In this document: positions 1 through 13,186 of the stretch, piece by piece | How positions within the stretch are numbered: the first letter of the stretch is position 1 | Layout: every line of letters starts with the position of its first letter | DNA from: Isoperla grammatica | Taxonomy: Eukaryota > Arthropoda > Insecta > Plecoptera > Perlodidae | Direction: 5' to 3' | Length of the DNA stretch: 64,000 nt | NCBI GenBank assembly: GCA_945910005.1 | Contig: OX246746.1 | Location: 29,699,298 to 29,763,297 of the forward strand | Program-made: the position numbers and the translations under genes | The notes under the pieces: model-generated | Databases searched by the model: none | What the model saw: the letters and a program-made list of their open reading frames with translations, nothing else | Told to the model about the DNA's origin: nothing

Positions 1-2128
1 AAATATGGTCTCGTAAGATGGTAACATATTTAAATGATATAGGTTGCTATTTTGGGAAGTTATTAATTACATATCTCTTAACTAGTTCCCAAAACTGCAA
101 TTAACTTCAAATCCTTTAATTAGTTCCCAAAATAAAAAACATACCTCAACATTAATTGAAAAATTAAAAATTATCAATCCATTTTATAGTTGTTATGAAA
201 TCACGTCTGGTTATTAATCATCGTTTCGGTATTGGGTAGCGTTCGCAAGACATCACCAAAACACGTTAATACCACGCGGTATTAAGGTTGGGGCTACATC
301 TCCGCCTTGTGTTAGATGAGTGTATCGTTATTACATAGCACAAGAAATAACATTTTATATTATTATTACAGAACCACAATATTTTTGTTAATGTTATATT
401 CAGTCCAGATCATAAGTCCAATAATATATGCACGTCTCATTTCTATTCCTGTAATAATTTCAATAATACAGAACTATCTATGTTTATTAAAATGATATTA
501 TACAATGTGACAGTTTCTAAATTCATTTCTTAGCTGATAAAAAACCAAAACCCAGGGTGGAATCACTTTTTCACTATCTTCAAAAGTTCACAAGATATCA
601 ATATAAAAACGATAACTTAGCGAGTTGGGTGTTATCTTCTTCATCTTATGTATACGTTTTGACGGTACACGATTATGCTATGCAAACTAAGATCTCGCTT
701 CACCATTTGAAAAAAAAACTCTGTTGGTATTTTGCTGTTAGGGTCCTCGTTTTATGTCGGAAGTGGGGGGGGGGGGGGGGGGGCGGCTCTTCATTAACAC
801 AATTGCTCACTTTATATCACCCGCCCCTCTACGCCCCCAAAATACAATTTACTTAAGTATCAAATCTCAGATGGGCTAGGAACATGTACGCGGGGTACAA
901 CACTCTTAAAACAAAATGACTGATTACACTTTCCATTAATTATAGAATGTGTTTGGATTTTACGTCTTGGTTAACTGACTTTGTCAAATAATTAATTTAC
1001 TAATAAACTAGCGTTGACTCGTAACTTTAAGAGCAATGCTTTCTGAACCCCTTTAATCTTAGTTGGTTAGATGGGGGGGGGGGGGAATCCCGAGACAACC
1101 GACTGTTCGCAGGGGTAATATGGATCATATTCTAGATTGACAACCGTGATTATGACAAGGGCTGTGAACTGTGACAAGAAGCTGGCAATGTAATATTAGT
1201 TAGAGTGTGTGGAGTACTACAATGTGTCATTTCATGCTTGGAATAATCTACAAGCCGTATCCATAGTTGCTAGGAATGAGTTGCAAGGAAAGGAAGAAGG
1301 AGTTGAAAACCACGTGGTTTTAGGATATATTTTATACTAATTGTGAATATCACGTAACTTCTAGTAATATACGATTGTGTTAAGTGTTTAGTGGGCCTCT
1401 AGTACAGCTCGTTCAATTTTCACTCACTTGTATTTTCGGATATATAAATAGACTCCAGTGTAGAAACGTACTTGCTTGTAAGTACACAGCTCTTGAAGAG
1501 GCCGTTTATGGGCTGGCTGAATGAGACTTTGGCATCGCATTTAAGCTTGAAAGAAAAGTGAGAAAGATCCGTTTTATGTTTCAAGAGATATTCTTTATAG
1601 AGCTAGCTTGATATTTATAACATTTTCGCTTCTTTTCCCATGAAAAGATTAAATGAGAAAACGGACAAAGTTAAGAAATTAAAGAAAAATACTGTCGACG
1701 CCGTTCAGCATTTCCTCGACTTGTAGGCCATAATTAGCCGGCTACCCTTACTGTTAGTCGGTCTCTTCGTCAAACAACTTGGTGCTGAATTTTCTAGAAA
1801 AATTTTCAATTACACGACTTTGGTCGGGTTAGAGGGTGTAGATGTGGTGCCAGATGCGTGGAATGATGCCACAGCTAAGAAATCCGCGCTAGGGACCACA
1901 ATGATGCTACAGGCAGCTTGCAACGTCTGTCGTATACCTACCTCACACGTCTACTTCATGTTTCACAAGCTTGAACACACCTTATGGCAGTGACAAGTAT
2001 TATCACTTCTGAATAACAATTGATACATTTTCTTTCCTAGAATATGGTGGTGTGACTTTTTTGCTATTTCGTTTTTGTATGTGTTTCCCTATTGTTTCCT
2101 AGTAAATTGATTAGTTCTTTTAATTATT
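1..2128. other. Gene-free AT-rich sequence
   Basis: No supported gene. The short open frame near 557-856 runs through a G19 homopolymer and looks fortuitous. Two G-runs lie here (765-783 and 1073-1085). A TATA-like string, TATATAAATAG, starts at 1441, but no open frame or first exon follows it, so I do not call a promoter. Confidence 0.6.
765..783. repeat. Poly-G run, 19 bases
   Basis: There are 19 consecutive G in AT-rich sequence. A second run of 13 G lies at 1073-1085. Mononucleotide tracts of this kind recur through the window on both strands. Assembly length errors are likely at such runs. Confidence 0.95.
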
Positions 2129-2172
2129 GTCCTCCTTTGTAAATCAGTTTTATGACTGAATAGGATGTAATG
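2129..2172 (+). repeat. Retroelement 3'-tail-like segment, copy 1
   Basis: It begins CCTCCTTTGTAAATCAGTTT and runs on to an ACTGAATAGGAT motif. The same motif series occurs at 36790-36845 (minus), 45625-45664 (plus), 50989-51045 (minus) and 52045-52140 (minus). In three of these it is followed in sense orientation by AAAT-type repeats, as expected for the 3' end of a LINE or SINE with a short tandem tail. This copy has no long tail. The family name is unknown to me. Confidence 0.6.
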
Positions 2173-5100
2173 AGTAAAAAGAAGTATTGAATAACTATAA
2201 GAGTAATAATATTACATGAAAAAAATAATTTTTTTTAAAAACAACGCTTATATTTAAATGCACTAAAAAGTAAAAAAACGTAAAAAATTTCAGCTTGATC
2301 GGACATCTAGAAGTAGGTGGAATATCGATTCAAAGATTCCGTCCAGAAAACAAGGCAAGTTAATATAAGCGTTGTAATAAGAATAAATAAATTTACAGTG
2401 GGAGCGTAGACAAAATGTGTATATTACTCTTAGTGTTTACTATGAGTTGTATAGTTTTTTTTGTTTATAGTTTTAATAAGTAGATAAACAGAAGTAATTT
2501 GAGATTTAGTTTGCAATATTATCTGTGCCTAAAGCACAATGTTCACCATAGAATAGTAAATGGTCTAAGACAGTGTTCTGGCAATAACCTAAACTTTTCA
2601 TGCCACGTACAGGATGTAGTGAACTTTAGCGAGATAAATGATTCATACCTTGAATGGAAAAGGTCGGCATGTGGTCGATACCCGAATAGGTCTGGAGAAA
2701 AAAAACTTTAATGTTAGTCATCTTATACTTGACATTAAAACTTACCTCATACAAAGATTGAGGCCATTACTTTTTTCCTAGTACTTGTTTTATGGGTTAG
2801 TCTTTCTAGAGAACTTGAGGGTTGTTGGAACGTGGCTGGCCAAGTCATGTATGGATCTTATTTCAAACACTTAAAATAGGTTACAGCAAATACATACATA
2901 TTGTCACGTTCCATTGATTTACGTATGTCGCATACTGTACAATTATTCAGTACTATAGCGATTTGCATATTGAGGTATAGATGTTTGGGTGGCGTGGAGA
3001 CCAATATGTTTAATCCCATGGAGATATAGCAAAAAAATACGTAATTTTAGTTATATTATTTTTATCATAATTATTATTCTTATTTTCATTATTATTTTTG
3101 TAATTGATATCAATATGAGAATAATGATCTGTGTGTGTGCGCGCAACTAGATATTAAATACACCGGAAAGGGGGGCTGTAATGATAATATGCATGGAATG
3201 GTGGAGGTGCCGAGTCAGCCGGGATACAGAATGCGAACACAAATAATATCATTTAATTTAAATATACTATTCCTTTATTAAATATTGCTATTCATACATA
3301 ACTAATAGGGATTGGCAGTGTTTTTGAAGGAAGCTCATTTAAACAATGTGGTCTTATCAGACCTAGAAGTTTAAAAATGAGGGGATAGATGAGTTAAAAA
3401 GTGTGTTGGAAGAGAAGATCCCCGTTTTGTATAATTTAGTATTTTTTTTGCTGACAACCTACTTGGATGTGAGTTTTTGTTCGTGAAAGTAATACAACTG
3501 CACTTCGTAGAAATAAAAAAGCTTCAACTAGCGACTCCGATTAGCTAAACTTCCAAGATTCATTGGAAGATGAGCCCATGCAGTTAAGTTTATAAGCGAA
3601 GGTTCTAGAAATGCTGAGATCGTGCGCATACATTACTGAATTAGATTCGAAGACACAAGAAGAGCAACTCTGCTGTAACGACCTCACAGCAAGGGTATTA
3701 TATTGACCCCTTGAGCCTTGTTTCTGAGATTTGTCATGGACTATGGTGACTCACGTTTTCTCTTTGGGTAGTCAGGAGTGCTGCCTCATTTTAATCACGT
3801 GCAATGGCCTCACAGTTGACTATTTGGGTCCAGCACTGCCATTGTTAGTTCAAGTATACAACTCATAAACGATCATATGACAATAGAAGTGTAATTAAGT
3901 ATAATTCAAGATTAAAATTAATTAGACTGACATTATATTTTGTTGTAAGGAAGAGATCTCGGTAGCTCTTTCCGCTACAGTTTTACACGTGAGAGAATAA
4001 CAGTCGACTGACAGTTGGACTGTACATTAGAGAAATACCACATTGGCTGGTACACAACAATTCTATTCTGTAACAGTATTTTGCTCTAGAGCACAAAAGC
4101 GACATATTCGGCATAATAGATTACTTCTATAACTAAAAACCCGAACCGAGTGTAACATCTATCTGTAGGTATCTGGTTCACTATTTTATGACACTAATTC
4201 TTTCTCGTACCATAAAACACCTTTAAAAACATCGGGATAAATTTAAAAACGTTTTTTTTTTTAAACTTTAGTAAACTTTTTTTCCCGTCATTTTCCATTT
4301 GCGATGAAACTGAATACGACGAACCGTACGGGTGTTATTCCATGATGAGTTTAGCGCTGTGGGGAGGGGGAAGGGGGAAGCGCGCGAGAGGGTGAAAGGG
4401 TTATGATAAGCTCCGGCGTCCGACCGGTCAACAGAATGTATGAATATCAAATAACCAGTGACAAATTAAGTCATTAAGTTTGTGTCGTACAAAGGAACAA
4501 GCGTTATGAACTTCCTACTATATACAGTGTAAATAAAATATAATGGGCTTGTCAGTGTTCATTACCGCATGACTTTGCGCCGCACAAAACAGTTATGAAA
4601 GTTTATACAGCGACGCCAGATTGCCGATAATAAATGCATGTCCAAAATATTAAAAACATCTGAGTGAGTTTAAAGTAATCATTCCTTTGATAACTAATGA
4701 CTTGACTTTTAGTAGCCATAAGAAAACAATGCTGTTGGGCAATATAAAGAAAACAGAAGCGAAACCTAAAACAAGGTACTAAATACTGTTTATTGAATTT
4801 AACAGACTTGATCACAACAGTATTGTATTCATCTATTTTATTTGAAAATAATAGTCAGTAATTTTCATATCAAAGCCACATTTTCACAATCATACTTATT
4901 ACCAAAACATAATATCTATATTTATTAATTAAATAAATATTAGAGACTGTAGTATGAAGAATAGATAAGTATGATTTATTAAAGAATATTTCCACATCAA
5001 AGTACGATTTAACATATTCTCAAGTTCTCAAGCGCGCACCGTAAATATTTCTATTTTAAAAAGAACAAACTCCCTCCAATGAGATCATCAAAGAAGGGAG

Positions 5101-8100
5101 AGCAAAGAACCCTTATTATGTAAGTGGCACAATCTCATTAGGAGAGAACTTGTGCGCACTTCGAGTCTCGCGTTATGGATATTAGTCGATTAATACCGCT
5201 TACGCAAGCATTCTTCCACAGCCCTCCCCGCGTTATTAATTGTGAGAATACCAGTTTGCTGCAATATCAGTTCTCATCAACGAAATAGTTACAGCATGGT
5301 TGGGTGCGCGGCATCTAATAGCCAAGATGCTTTCAAGGTGAAAAAAGAAAAAAAATAGTTGCCACTTTAAGAAAACAAGCGCTTGTTTTTGACTCGTTTA
5401 CTCAGTAAGTGCGAGACAAACGGGCGAACTTTGAGCTTTCAAAAGAGCGCGCGAGAGGGGTGGTTGGGGGGGGGGGGAGACGCTGAGTGGCTGTAGTACA
5501 AGCGAGTGAGCCAGATCGACAATTGACGGTCGAGCATTGCCTACTGGTGCGTGAAACAGGACACAGTCCACGTCTATAGTATCCAGTGTCCTTTGACCAG
5601 TGATCAACTCGGTATTAAACGTACAGACAGACTTTTTCAATAGCGTCTCGACACAAAGAACTCAATTTCTAAAGTATTAAAAGTTTGATCATTGTGGTGT
5701 TATTTCGTCACAATTAATTAACATTAAGGAAAAAATTAGGATTGTCGTCCTAGTATGATTGTAATCCTTTATTTTACATAAGCTTATTATTATTGCTAAA
5801 CAATTGCATCTGTGTTCCCATTTTTACTATAGCTTAATTATATCATTATTGTGTATTGATTTTAAACGATTTCTGGTCTGTGTTGTAATAATAGTAATTA
5901 GAAATATTTGTTTATGATCATTTTTTTTATTCATTTGTTAATTTATCAAGAACAACTATCATACAATAACACATAGCATATAATATATGCGCCACTAAAT
6001 CAATTCAAGCTGATCAGTGGAGAAATATTAATAATATTGGTAACTGATTTTTCTATTCATTTTTCACTCCTTCTAAGTGTTCTGTTTCAGAAATATTAAT
6101 ACCAATGAAGTTAACAAGGCGTGAATTAAATTTATATAGTATAGTAGTGGTCTCGTTTCACGCAAGTTATCGCCAATGGAAGTACTTTGAACGCATTAGA
6201 AACTATAAAAATGTCGACACCCTTAAAAGAGCTGCAGCCATAAGCCTCTTCAGCAACGATAAAATTAATGATAAAATATACTTCCATAGAGCTGCAGTGC
6301 GCGAAACACTCCCGTCTTAGGTTTCACCATTGTTCCCTGCCTGGCTATAAAGGTAGCTATCCAACACGGCGGCGACATTTCGGGTGCTCATAAGAAGGCG
6401 CTCGCTCAGACGAAAGGTTAAGGAAGGAAAGAATGAAAGAGAAAGAGGGAAATAGCGAATGGCAAGTTTATGTGAGATTGTTTGGAGGGGTGAAATACCG
6501 TCAGAGACAATAGCTCAAAGCTGTGCTACCCACCCGCTAGAGTTTTAGCAGTGATTTTGATGGTCGCAAAAACGCTTGGATATTCCATTCGGCATTTTCG
6601 AGTAGGGGATAGTTTCGTTCGAAGTGGGGGGAGGTTTGTGTGGGATCCAAGCAAATGGTGCTCGTAATCTATAACTTCCCTCCTTAACAGTTGCATTCCC
6701 CCCACGAGAGGCGAAAGTAAATCTGTTCCTCCAAGATCTGCGAATGCCAGGCGAGGATGTAGTGTCTTTGATGAATAGGACTTTAAATAAAGTCCCCGCT
6801 GAATTTAAAAGCAAGTTCTTCCTGAAGTCACTTAGAAGACTTAACAAAGAAACAAACAAAGGATGATTAAGACAAAAACGTAAAATATTAGACTTGTGTC
6901 TTGTGGGAATCAATCACTTTGGCCAGTTTGTAAAATAAGCATTTATCACAATTTCTCGGGTATAAACTAAAAAATATTGAAAATTGAAACTTTGATATAA
7001 TTAATTTTTATCTAGTATTGCAGTGAAAGAGGAGCTCTCGTCTAGAGCTTTACACAATTTGAATAGTTTATTTATTTATTAAGATAAGATTATTTTAAAT
7101 ACTTAGATTAAATTATTTCGATATTTTAGTACTAGTGCTTGCAAACTGATAAACATCTTCAGCCGGAACATTATAAATCATATTTGCTTAGTCTGTAGGG
7201 CAAAAGTGAGTTTCAACAAGAAATCGAAAATTACCATTAGAACATACTTTATCGTTTAAGAATAAAGGTCTTTTTATATAATATCGGTTTTAATACCAGT
7301 TGTGATAAAAGTTTTACTGCAATTGAGTTAGAAGAAAATTGCAACCGTAACTTTTAATACATCAAAAAAGTGTGCTCAATGAAATATAAAACTCTCCAGT
7401 TCAAACTGTACGTATAGTTTGATGTATATAACCTCTCGTATCTCACCCATAAACACACGCCAAGCAACGCCCCCCCCCCCGAATCCTTCACCCACACCGC
7501 TGACAGAAAAAAGAACATATTTATGTCACGAACCCACGTTGCACTTTCATATTTCACTAGTTAGTTCTGCATATACTTTGTGAACTTCCCTTAATTCGAG
7601 TGTCCCGTACATTGAGGCACCTCTACTAGCGAGTGTACATGTGATAAATGCACGAGAAAGTTTGACAGTCATGCAAGGCAACGTAACATGTTTTACCATG
7701 TATACATCAGAGTTTCAAAGGAATTTAACGTCAGTAGCCTACGAGCGTTAGTTTGCAGTAATATTTAAAGCAGGTTCCCGCGAAAGACAATTAATAGCTT
7801 ATTTTTTTTTCGGGCCTACATTATAGAATATGTTACCCAAAGAGGATCTCTTCAGATTTATACAAAACAAATTAACTTACACCTATTTACGTTCGAAAAC
7901 TTTCCATCATTATTTTTTTCCAAACACCTTTTGATGATTTTGGGAATGCCACATAATTTGATTTTTTTGTTTATTTTCTATTTGTTATGTATAACCTTCA
8001 GATTTAATATTGCATGTCGAACAAATAAGCAATAAACGCGGACGCCATAAAGCACAATACTGTGTCGCAGAAAGTTCTGGGAATCCTTAAATTGACATAA

Positions 8101-8535
8101 ATTGCCCATCTAAACCATTGATAAAATTAATAAGTCTTTCCGTTCATCTCTAAGGTACTCGGAAACCAAATAAACCAAATCAACACTTAGTGAGCTATTC
8201 ACAAACAAAATACGGTATGGATGTCACCACAGGGAGCCATTCGCAAGGACTCTATTGGATTCTTTGTCATGAAATAAGAGAAAGAATTGAGAACAATATT
8301 TTTAAATATCATATTGGCCTTCGCTTGTCTTAACTTAAGTTACATATTAACAATTAAAAACGATACAAAATTAATGTGATGTATGATAATGAACTACCCC
8401 TTTAGCAAGAATTTTAGTAAGTAGCAAGAGTAAATATTAACCCATTTGCATGTTATTTCTCCAATTTCCTTCTAAAATGTAACTTGACTTTCTTTTCATA
8501 AACCTTAAAACTGGCCTCACAAACAAACAGTAGTG
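2173..8535. other. Gene-free AT-rich sequence
   Basis: No supported gene in 6.4 kb. Short homopolymers are present: G12 at 5466-5477 and C11 at 7470-7480. The minus-strand open frame at 6545-6913 (122 codons) has no recognisable domain. A TATAAAGG string near 6346 has no associated exon. A piece near 3199-3215 (GGTGGAGGTGCCGAGT) resembles one at about 45450 and may be a decayed tRNA-like 3' end. Confidence 0.55.
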
Positions 8536-10697
8536 TGGCCTCTATTTCTCGCTCCACATCACAAGTACACAATTGCATGAACATCCAACTGATACATCTC
8601 AACTATTTCAAACACACAAGGACAAGCCCATGGTCTCTATTTACCGCTCAACATCCCAAGTACACAATTGCATGAACATCCAACTGATACATCTCAACTA
8701 TTTCAAACACACAAGGACAAGCCCATGGTCTCTATTTACCGCTCAACATCCCAAGTACACAATTGCATGAACATCCAACTGATACATCTCAACTATTTCA
8801 AACACACAAGAACAAGCCCATGGCCTCAATTTCCCGCTCCACATCACAAGTACACAATTGCATGAACATCCGACTGATACATCTCAACTATTTCAAACAC
8901 ACAAGGACAAGCCCATGGCCTCTTTTTCCCGCTCCACATCACAATTACACAATTGCATGAACATCCAACTGATACATCTCAACTATTTCAAACACACAAG
9001 GACAAGCCCATGGCCTCTTTTTCCCGCTCCACATCCCAAGTACACATATTGCATGAACATCCAACTGATACATCTCAACTATTTCAAACACACAAGGACA
9101 AGCCCATGGCCTCTATTTCCCGCTCCACATCACAAGTATACACAATTGCATGAACATCCAACTGATACATCTCAACTATTTCAAACACACAAGGACAAGC
9201 CCATGGTCTCTATTTCCCGCTCCACATCACAAGTACACAATTGCATGAACATCCAACTGATACATCTCAACTATTTCAAACACACAAGGACAAGCCCATG
9301 GTCTCTATTTCCCGCTCCACATCACAAGTACACAATTGCATGAACATCCAACTGATACATCTCAACTATTTCAAACACACAAGGACAAGCCCATGGTCTC
9401 TATTTCCCGCTCCACATCACAAGTACACAATAGCATGAACATCCAACTGATACATCTCAACTATTTCAAACACACAAGGACAAGCCCATGGCCTCTATTT
9501 CCCGCTCCACATCCCAAGTATACACAATTGCATGAACATCCAACTGATACATCTCAACTATTTCAAACACACAAGGACAAGCCCATGGTCTCTATTTCCC
9601 GCTCCACATCACAAGTATACACAATTGCATGAACATCCGACTGATACATCTCAACTATTTCAAACACACAAGGACAAGCCCATGGCCTCTATTTCCCGCT
9701 CCACATCACAAGTATACACAATTGCATGAACATCCAACTGATACATCTCAACTATTTCAAACACACAAGGACAAGCCCATGGCCTCTATTTCCCGCTCCA
9801 CATCACAAGTATACACAATTGCATGAACATCCAACTGATACATCTCAACTATTTCAAACACACAAGGACAAGCCCATGGCCTCTATTTCCCGCTCCACAT
9901 CACAAGTACACAATTGCATGAACATCCAACTGATACATCTCAACTATTTCAAACACACAAGGAAAAGCCCATGGCCTCTATTTCCCGCTCCACATCACAA
10001 GTATACACAATTGCATGAACATCCAACTGATACATCTCAACTATTTCAAACACACAAGGACAAGCCCATGGCCTCTATTTCCCGCTCCACATCACAAGTA
10101 CACAATTGCATGAACATCCAACTGATACATCTCAACTATTTCAAACACACAAGGAAAAGCCCATGGTCTCTATTTCCCGCTCCACATCACAAGTACACAA
10201 TTGCATGAACATCCGACTGATACATCTCAACTATTTCAAACACACAAGGACAAGCCTATGGCCTCTATTTCCCGCTCCACATCACAAGTACACAATTGCA
10301 TGAACATCCAACTGATACATCTCAACTATTTCAAACACACAAGGACAAGCCCATGGTCTCTATTTCCCGCTCCACATCACAAGTATACACAATTGCATGA
10401 ACATCCAACTGATACATCTCAACTATTTCAAACACACAAGGAAAAGCCCATGGTCTCTATTTCCCGCTCCACATCACAAGTACACAATTGCATGAACATC
10501 CAACTGATACATCTCAACTATTTCAAACACACAAGGACAAGCCCATGGTCTCTATTTCCCGCTCCACATCACAAGTATACACAATTGCATGAACATCCAA
10601 CTGATACATCTCAACTATTTCAAACACACAAGGAAAAGCCCATGGCCTCTATTTCTCGCTCCACATCACAAGTACACAATTGCATGAACATCCACCC
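8536..10697. repeat. 95/97-bp minisatellite, 22 full copies
   Basis: The unit start TTGCATGAACATCC recurs at 8573, 8668, 8763, 8858, 8953, 9049, 9146, 9241 and so on to 10680, giving 22 full units plus partial units at both edges. Most units are 95 bp. Others are 97 bp through an extra TA (AGTATACACAATTG instead of AGTACACAATTG), and one is 96 bp. The many overlapping 65-172 codon open frames are by-products of a stop-poor unit read in shifting frames and are not genes. Units 1 and 2 share a private variant (TTTACCGCTCAACATCCC), which shows recent local duplication. Both outer edge units carry TTTCTCGC where interior units carry TTTCCCGC or, in units 1 and 2, TTTACCGC. Confidence 0.97.
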
Positions 10698-11098
10698 AAC
10701 TGAACTACCCTCTCAGTGACATCAACCACACTCAAAATATTGAGAAGTTAAAGGAGTATTCGATGCCCCCGTAGCATTTTCTGATGATTGGTTTTGTTTG
10801 ATCCGAGAGAAGTGACCCTTGTAGTATTGTGTTTTAAAGATACCCCCAGGGCTGGCGACGTATAGTAAGCCACGAGCTCAGCTAGACCAGAAGTCAAAGG
10901 GATCCACCAAAGCGAGAACAGAAAGAAAATGCGATCGATGTGGTGGACAATGCCCATCATATTGTGATGACATGACGTGGCCATGTATGGAGGAAATGGG
11001 AATTATTTCCGATTGCATTGGCCCGCTAGGAACTTCATACTTCGTTCGACTTCGATGTATATCTCGCCAACACAATGCCAGATACAACTATACACACT
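10698..11098. other. Unassigned spacer
   Basis: Spacer between the 95/97-bp array and a hAT-type element. Overlapping minus-strand open frames of 78 and 69 codons show no recognisable motif. I see nothing else. Confidence 0.5.
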
Positions 11099-11106
11099 GT
11101 ATGGAT

Positions 11107-11811
11107 TAGAGGTGTGCTAGTAGCACTTTTACAAGTCGAGTAGAGTTGAGTTGAGATCTAGTTGAGTTGAGATCTAGAAGACTACTCGTCTTCTAGATAC
11201 TCGAGTATCGAGTCGAGCTCGAGCTTTTTTTAACTTTTTCATTTTTAGTAAAAAAAAAGGAAATAAATCACATAATAACGTACAGAAATAAATAATCAGT
11301 GTATATACATAGTAGCTGGATTGATTCATATTATATCTTGCGGAATATGGCGATAAGTGCAACTGAACATTCAAGACTGACGTTAATTAAACACGAATTT
11401 AATAATGTGCTGTGCTGTCTGTGCACAGTGCAGTGAAATAAAAGTTCCAAGCACTAATTGTGATGCTCAAGAGGCCAAGGCCTAGACTTTGGCGACGAAA
11501 AGATGAAAATAGGCTCATTACTAGGTACTTGTATAGGCCTACACTGGCCCGACATTAGGCCTATTATTGCGATTATTATTATTACTACGTCTTTATTTAT
11601 TGACGCTAGACCTAGGTTAGGAGACATCAAAAAGTCTGGTAGGATTAATTTAAAACTGGATGGAAATAGGCGTGAGCGATGTCATTTTCATAATTTGTAG
11701 GTTAGGCCTTTAAACTCGAACTTTTTCGAGCCTAAACTACTACTCGACTCGACTTCGAGCTTGAAAAAGTACTCGAAAAAGCTCGAGAAATCGAGTACGC
11801 GCACATCCCTA
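11107..11811. mobile_element. Non-autonomous hAT-type element 1 (705 bp)
   Basis: It is flanked by an exact 8-bp duplication, GTATGGAT, at 11099-11106 and 11812-11819. The left end reads TAGAGGTGTGC and the right end, reverse-complemented, reads TAGGGATGTGC (9 of 11 identical). That is the usual hAT pattern: a short terminal inverted repeat with GTGTGC/ATGTGC and an 8-bp target duplication. Subterminal regions are dense in CTCGA/TCGAG words. They include a perfect 11-bp-stem hairpin (ATCTAGAAGAC ... GTCTTCTAGAT) near 11170-11200. No transposase is encoded; the 65-66 codon frames inside are fortuitous. Two TAGGCCTA octamers lie inside. Confidence 0.85.
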
Positions 11812-11819
11812 GTATGGAT

Positions 11820-12309
11820 GCATCTACTCTGTATAGATAGGGAAGTTATTGACAATGTCTGCCCCCGCTCCAATCCACTCATAAACAACCTTTTGAATCT
11901 GCATCTCCTAAAAACGGCATAAATGAAAAATATATAGGTAGGGAAAAGAATTATAATGAGCATTATTGTCCATATTATTGATGATTACACGTTTTAAGCT
12001 GTAGCTACTTCTATGTTTAATGTTGAGCAAGTGAGAGCAATAATTCCTTAAAAAGATTGTCCCGACCATAGGTGTGTTTCCAATGCAGAAGGTCCAGGGT
12101 TCAATATTGTCTTTAGATTTAGAAATTGACTTTGATCTATTTATATGATACTGGTGTGACTTTGGGTACGTTGTAGCAACTAAGGACAAGGACAAAATAA
12201 ACGGTATACACGAATGAATGAAAATCAGTTAATGTGCCAGTGGGTAGACAATAAATACAAATTTATTTCATTTTACTTTTTTATGTTCTTACTTAACAAC
12301 AACAACAAC
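11820..12309. other. Unassigned spacer
   Basis: AT-rich spacer. The minus-strand frames of 91 and 95 codons have no recognisable domain. I see no RNA gene or repeat. Confidence 0.5.
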
Positions 12310-12495
<186 letters not shown>

Positions 12496-12778
12496 GACTG
12501 AGAAGAAGACAAAGAAAGAAGACTTCAAGATGTTCTCCATCCTGATGGTGGTTTTCGTGGGTTCCACCATACGAAGAGCGAATGCTGGGATGAGTACAAA
12601 TCGGCCACGACCGTACATAGCATCCACAGTTTGTTTTGGAAAAATAATATGGACAATGATATATTTAATTAGTTCTAAGTAGACTTTAATAAGGTTAACG
12701 CATGGAAATACTTGATATTTGTGTCCGTACAACATGTTTATGCCGGTTTTGACCGAGTTTGTATGTATTGCAACAATA

Positions 12779-12903
<125 letters not shown>

Positions 12904-13060
12904 TCTAATCAACCAATTGAAGTGACTGGGAGTGCCTCTACACCTGTGCAGTGGGTGGGAGATAAGGGGTTGCGTATAGTGTAGGACTATAGGCTTACCT
13001 ATGTAACACTTCAGGAATTACGTTTAATGAGCATGTATAATAATATTACGGTTCCTAATG

Positions 13061-13186
13061 CACACGCACACGCACACGCACACGCACACGCACACGCACA
13101 CAAACACGCACACGCACACGCACACGCACACGCACACGCACACGCACACGCACACGCACACGCACACGCACACGCACACGCACACA
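13061..13186. repeat. (CACACG)n hexanucleotide array
   Basis: There are 21 CACACG hexamers, with one A-for-G interruption near 13100. The array is almost entirely alternating pyrimidine-purine, a composition known to favour left-handed Z-DNA. The His-Thr open frame across it is an artefact. Confidence 0.96.

Noticed and set aside
1438..1500. TATA-box promoter (TATATAAATAG)
   Set aside because: No downstream first exon or open frame; such words are expected by chance in AT-rich DNA.
8536..10697. CRISPR-like array
   Set aside because: Contiguous repeats without unique spacers; simple minisatellite in an animal genome.
8573..10719. Many 65-172 codon frames
   Set aside because: Successive frames through the 95/97-bp satellite; length changes shift the frame between units.
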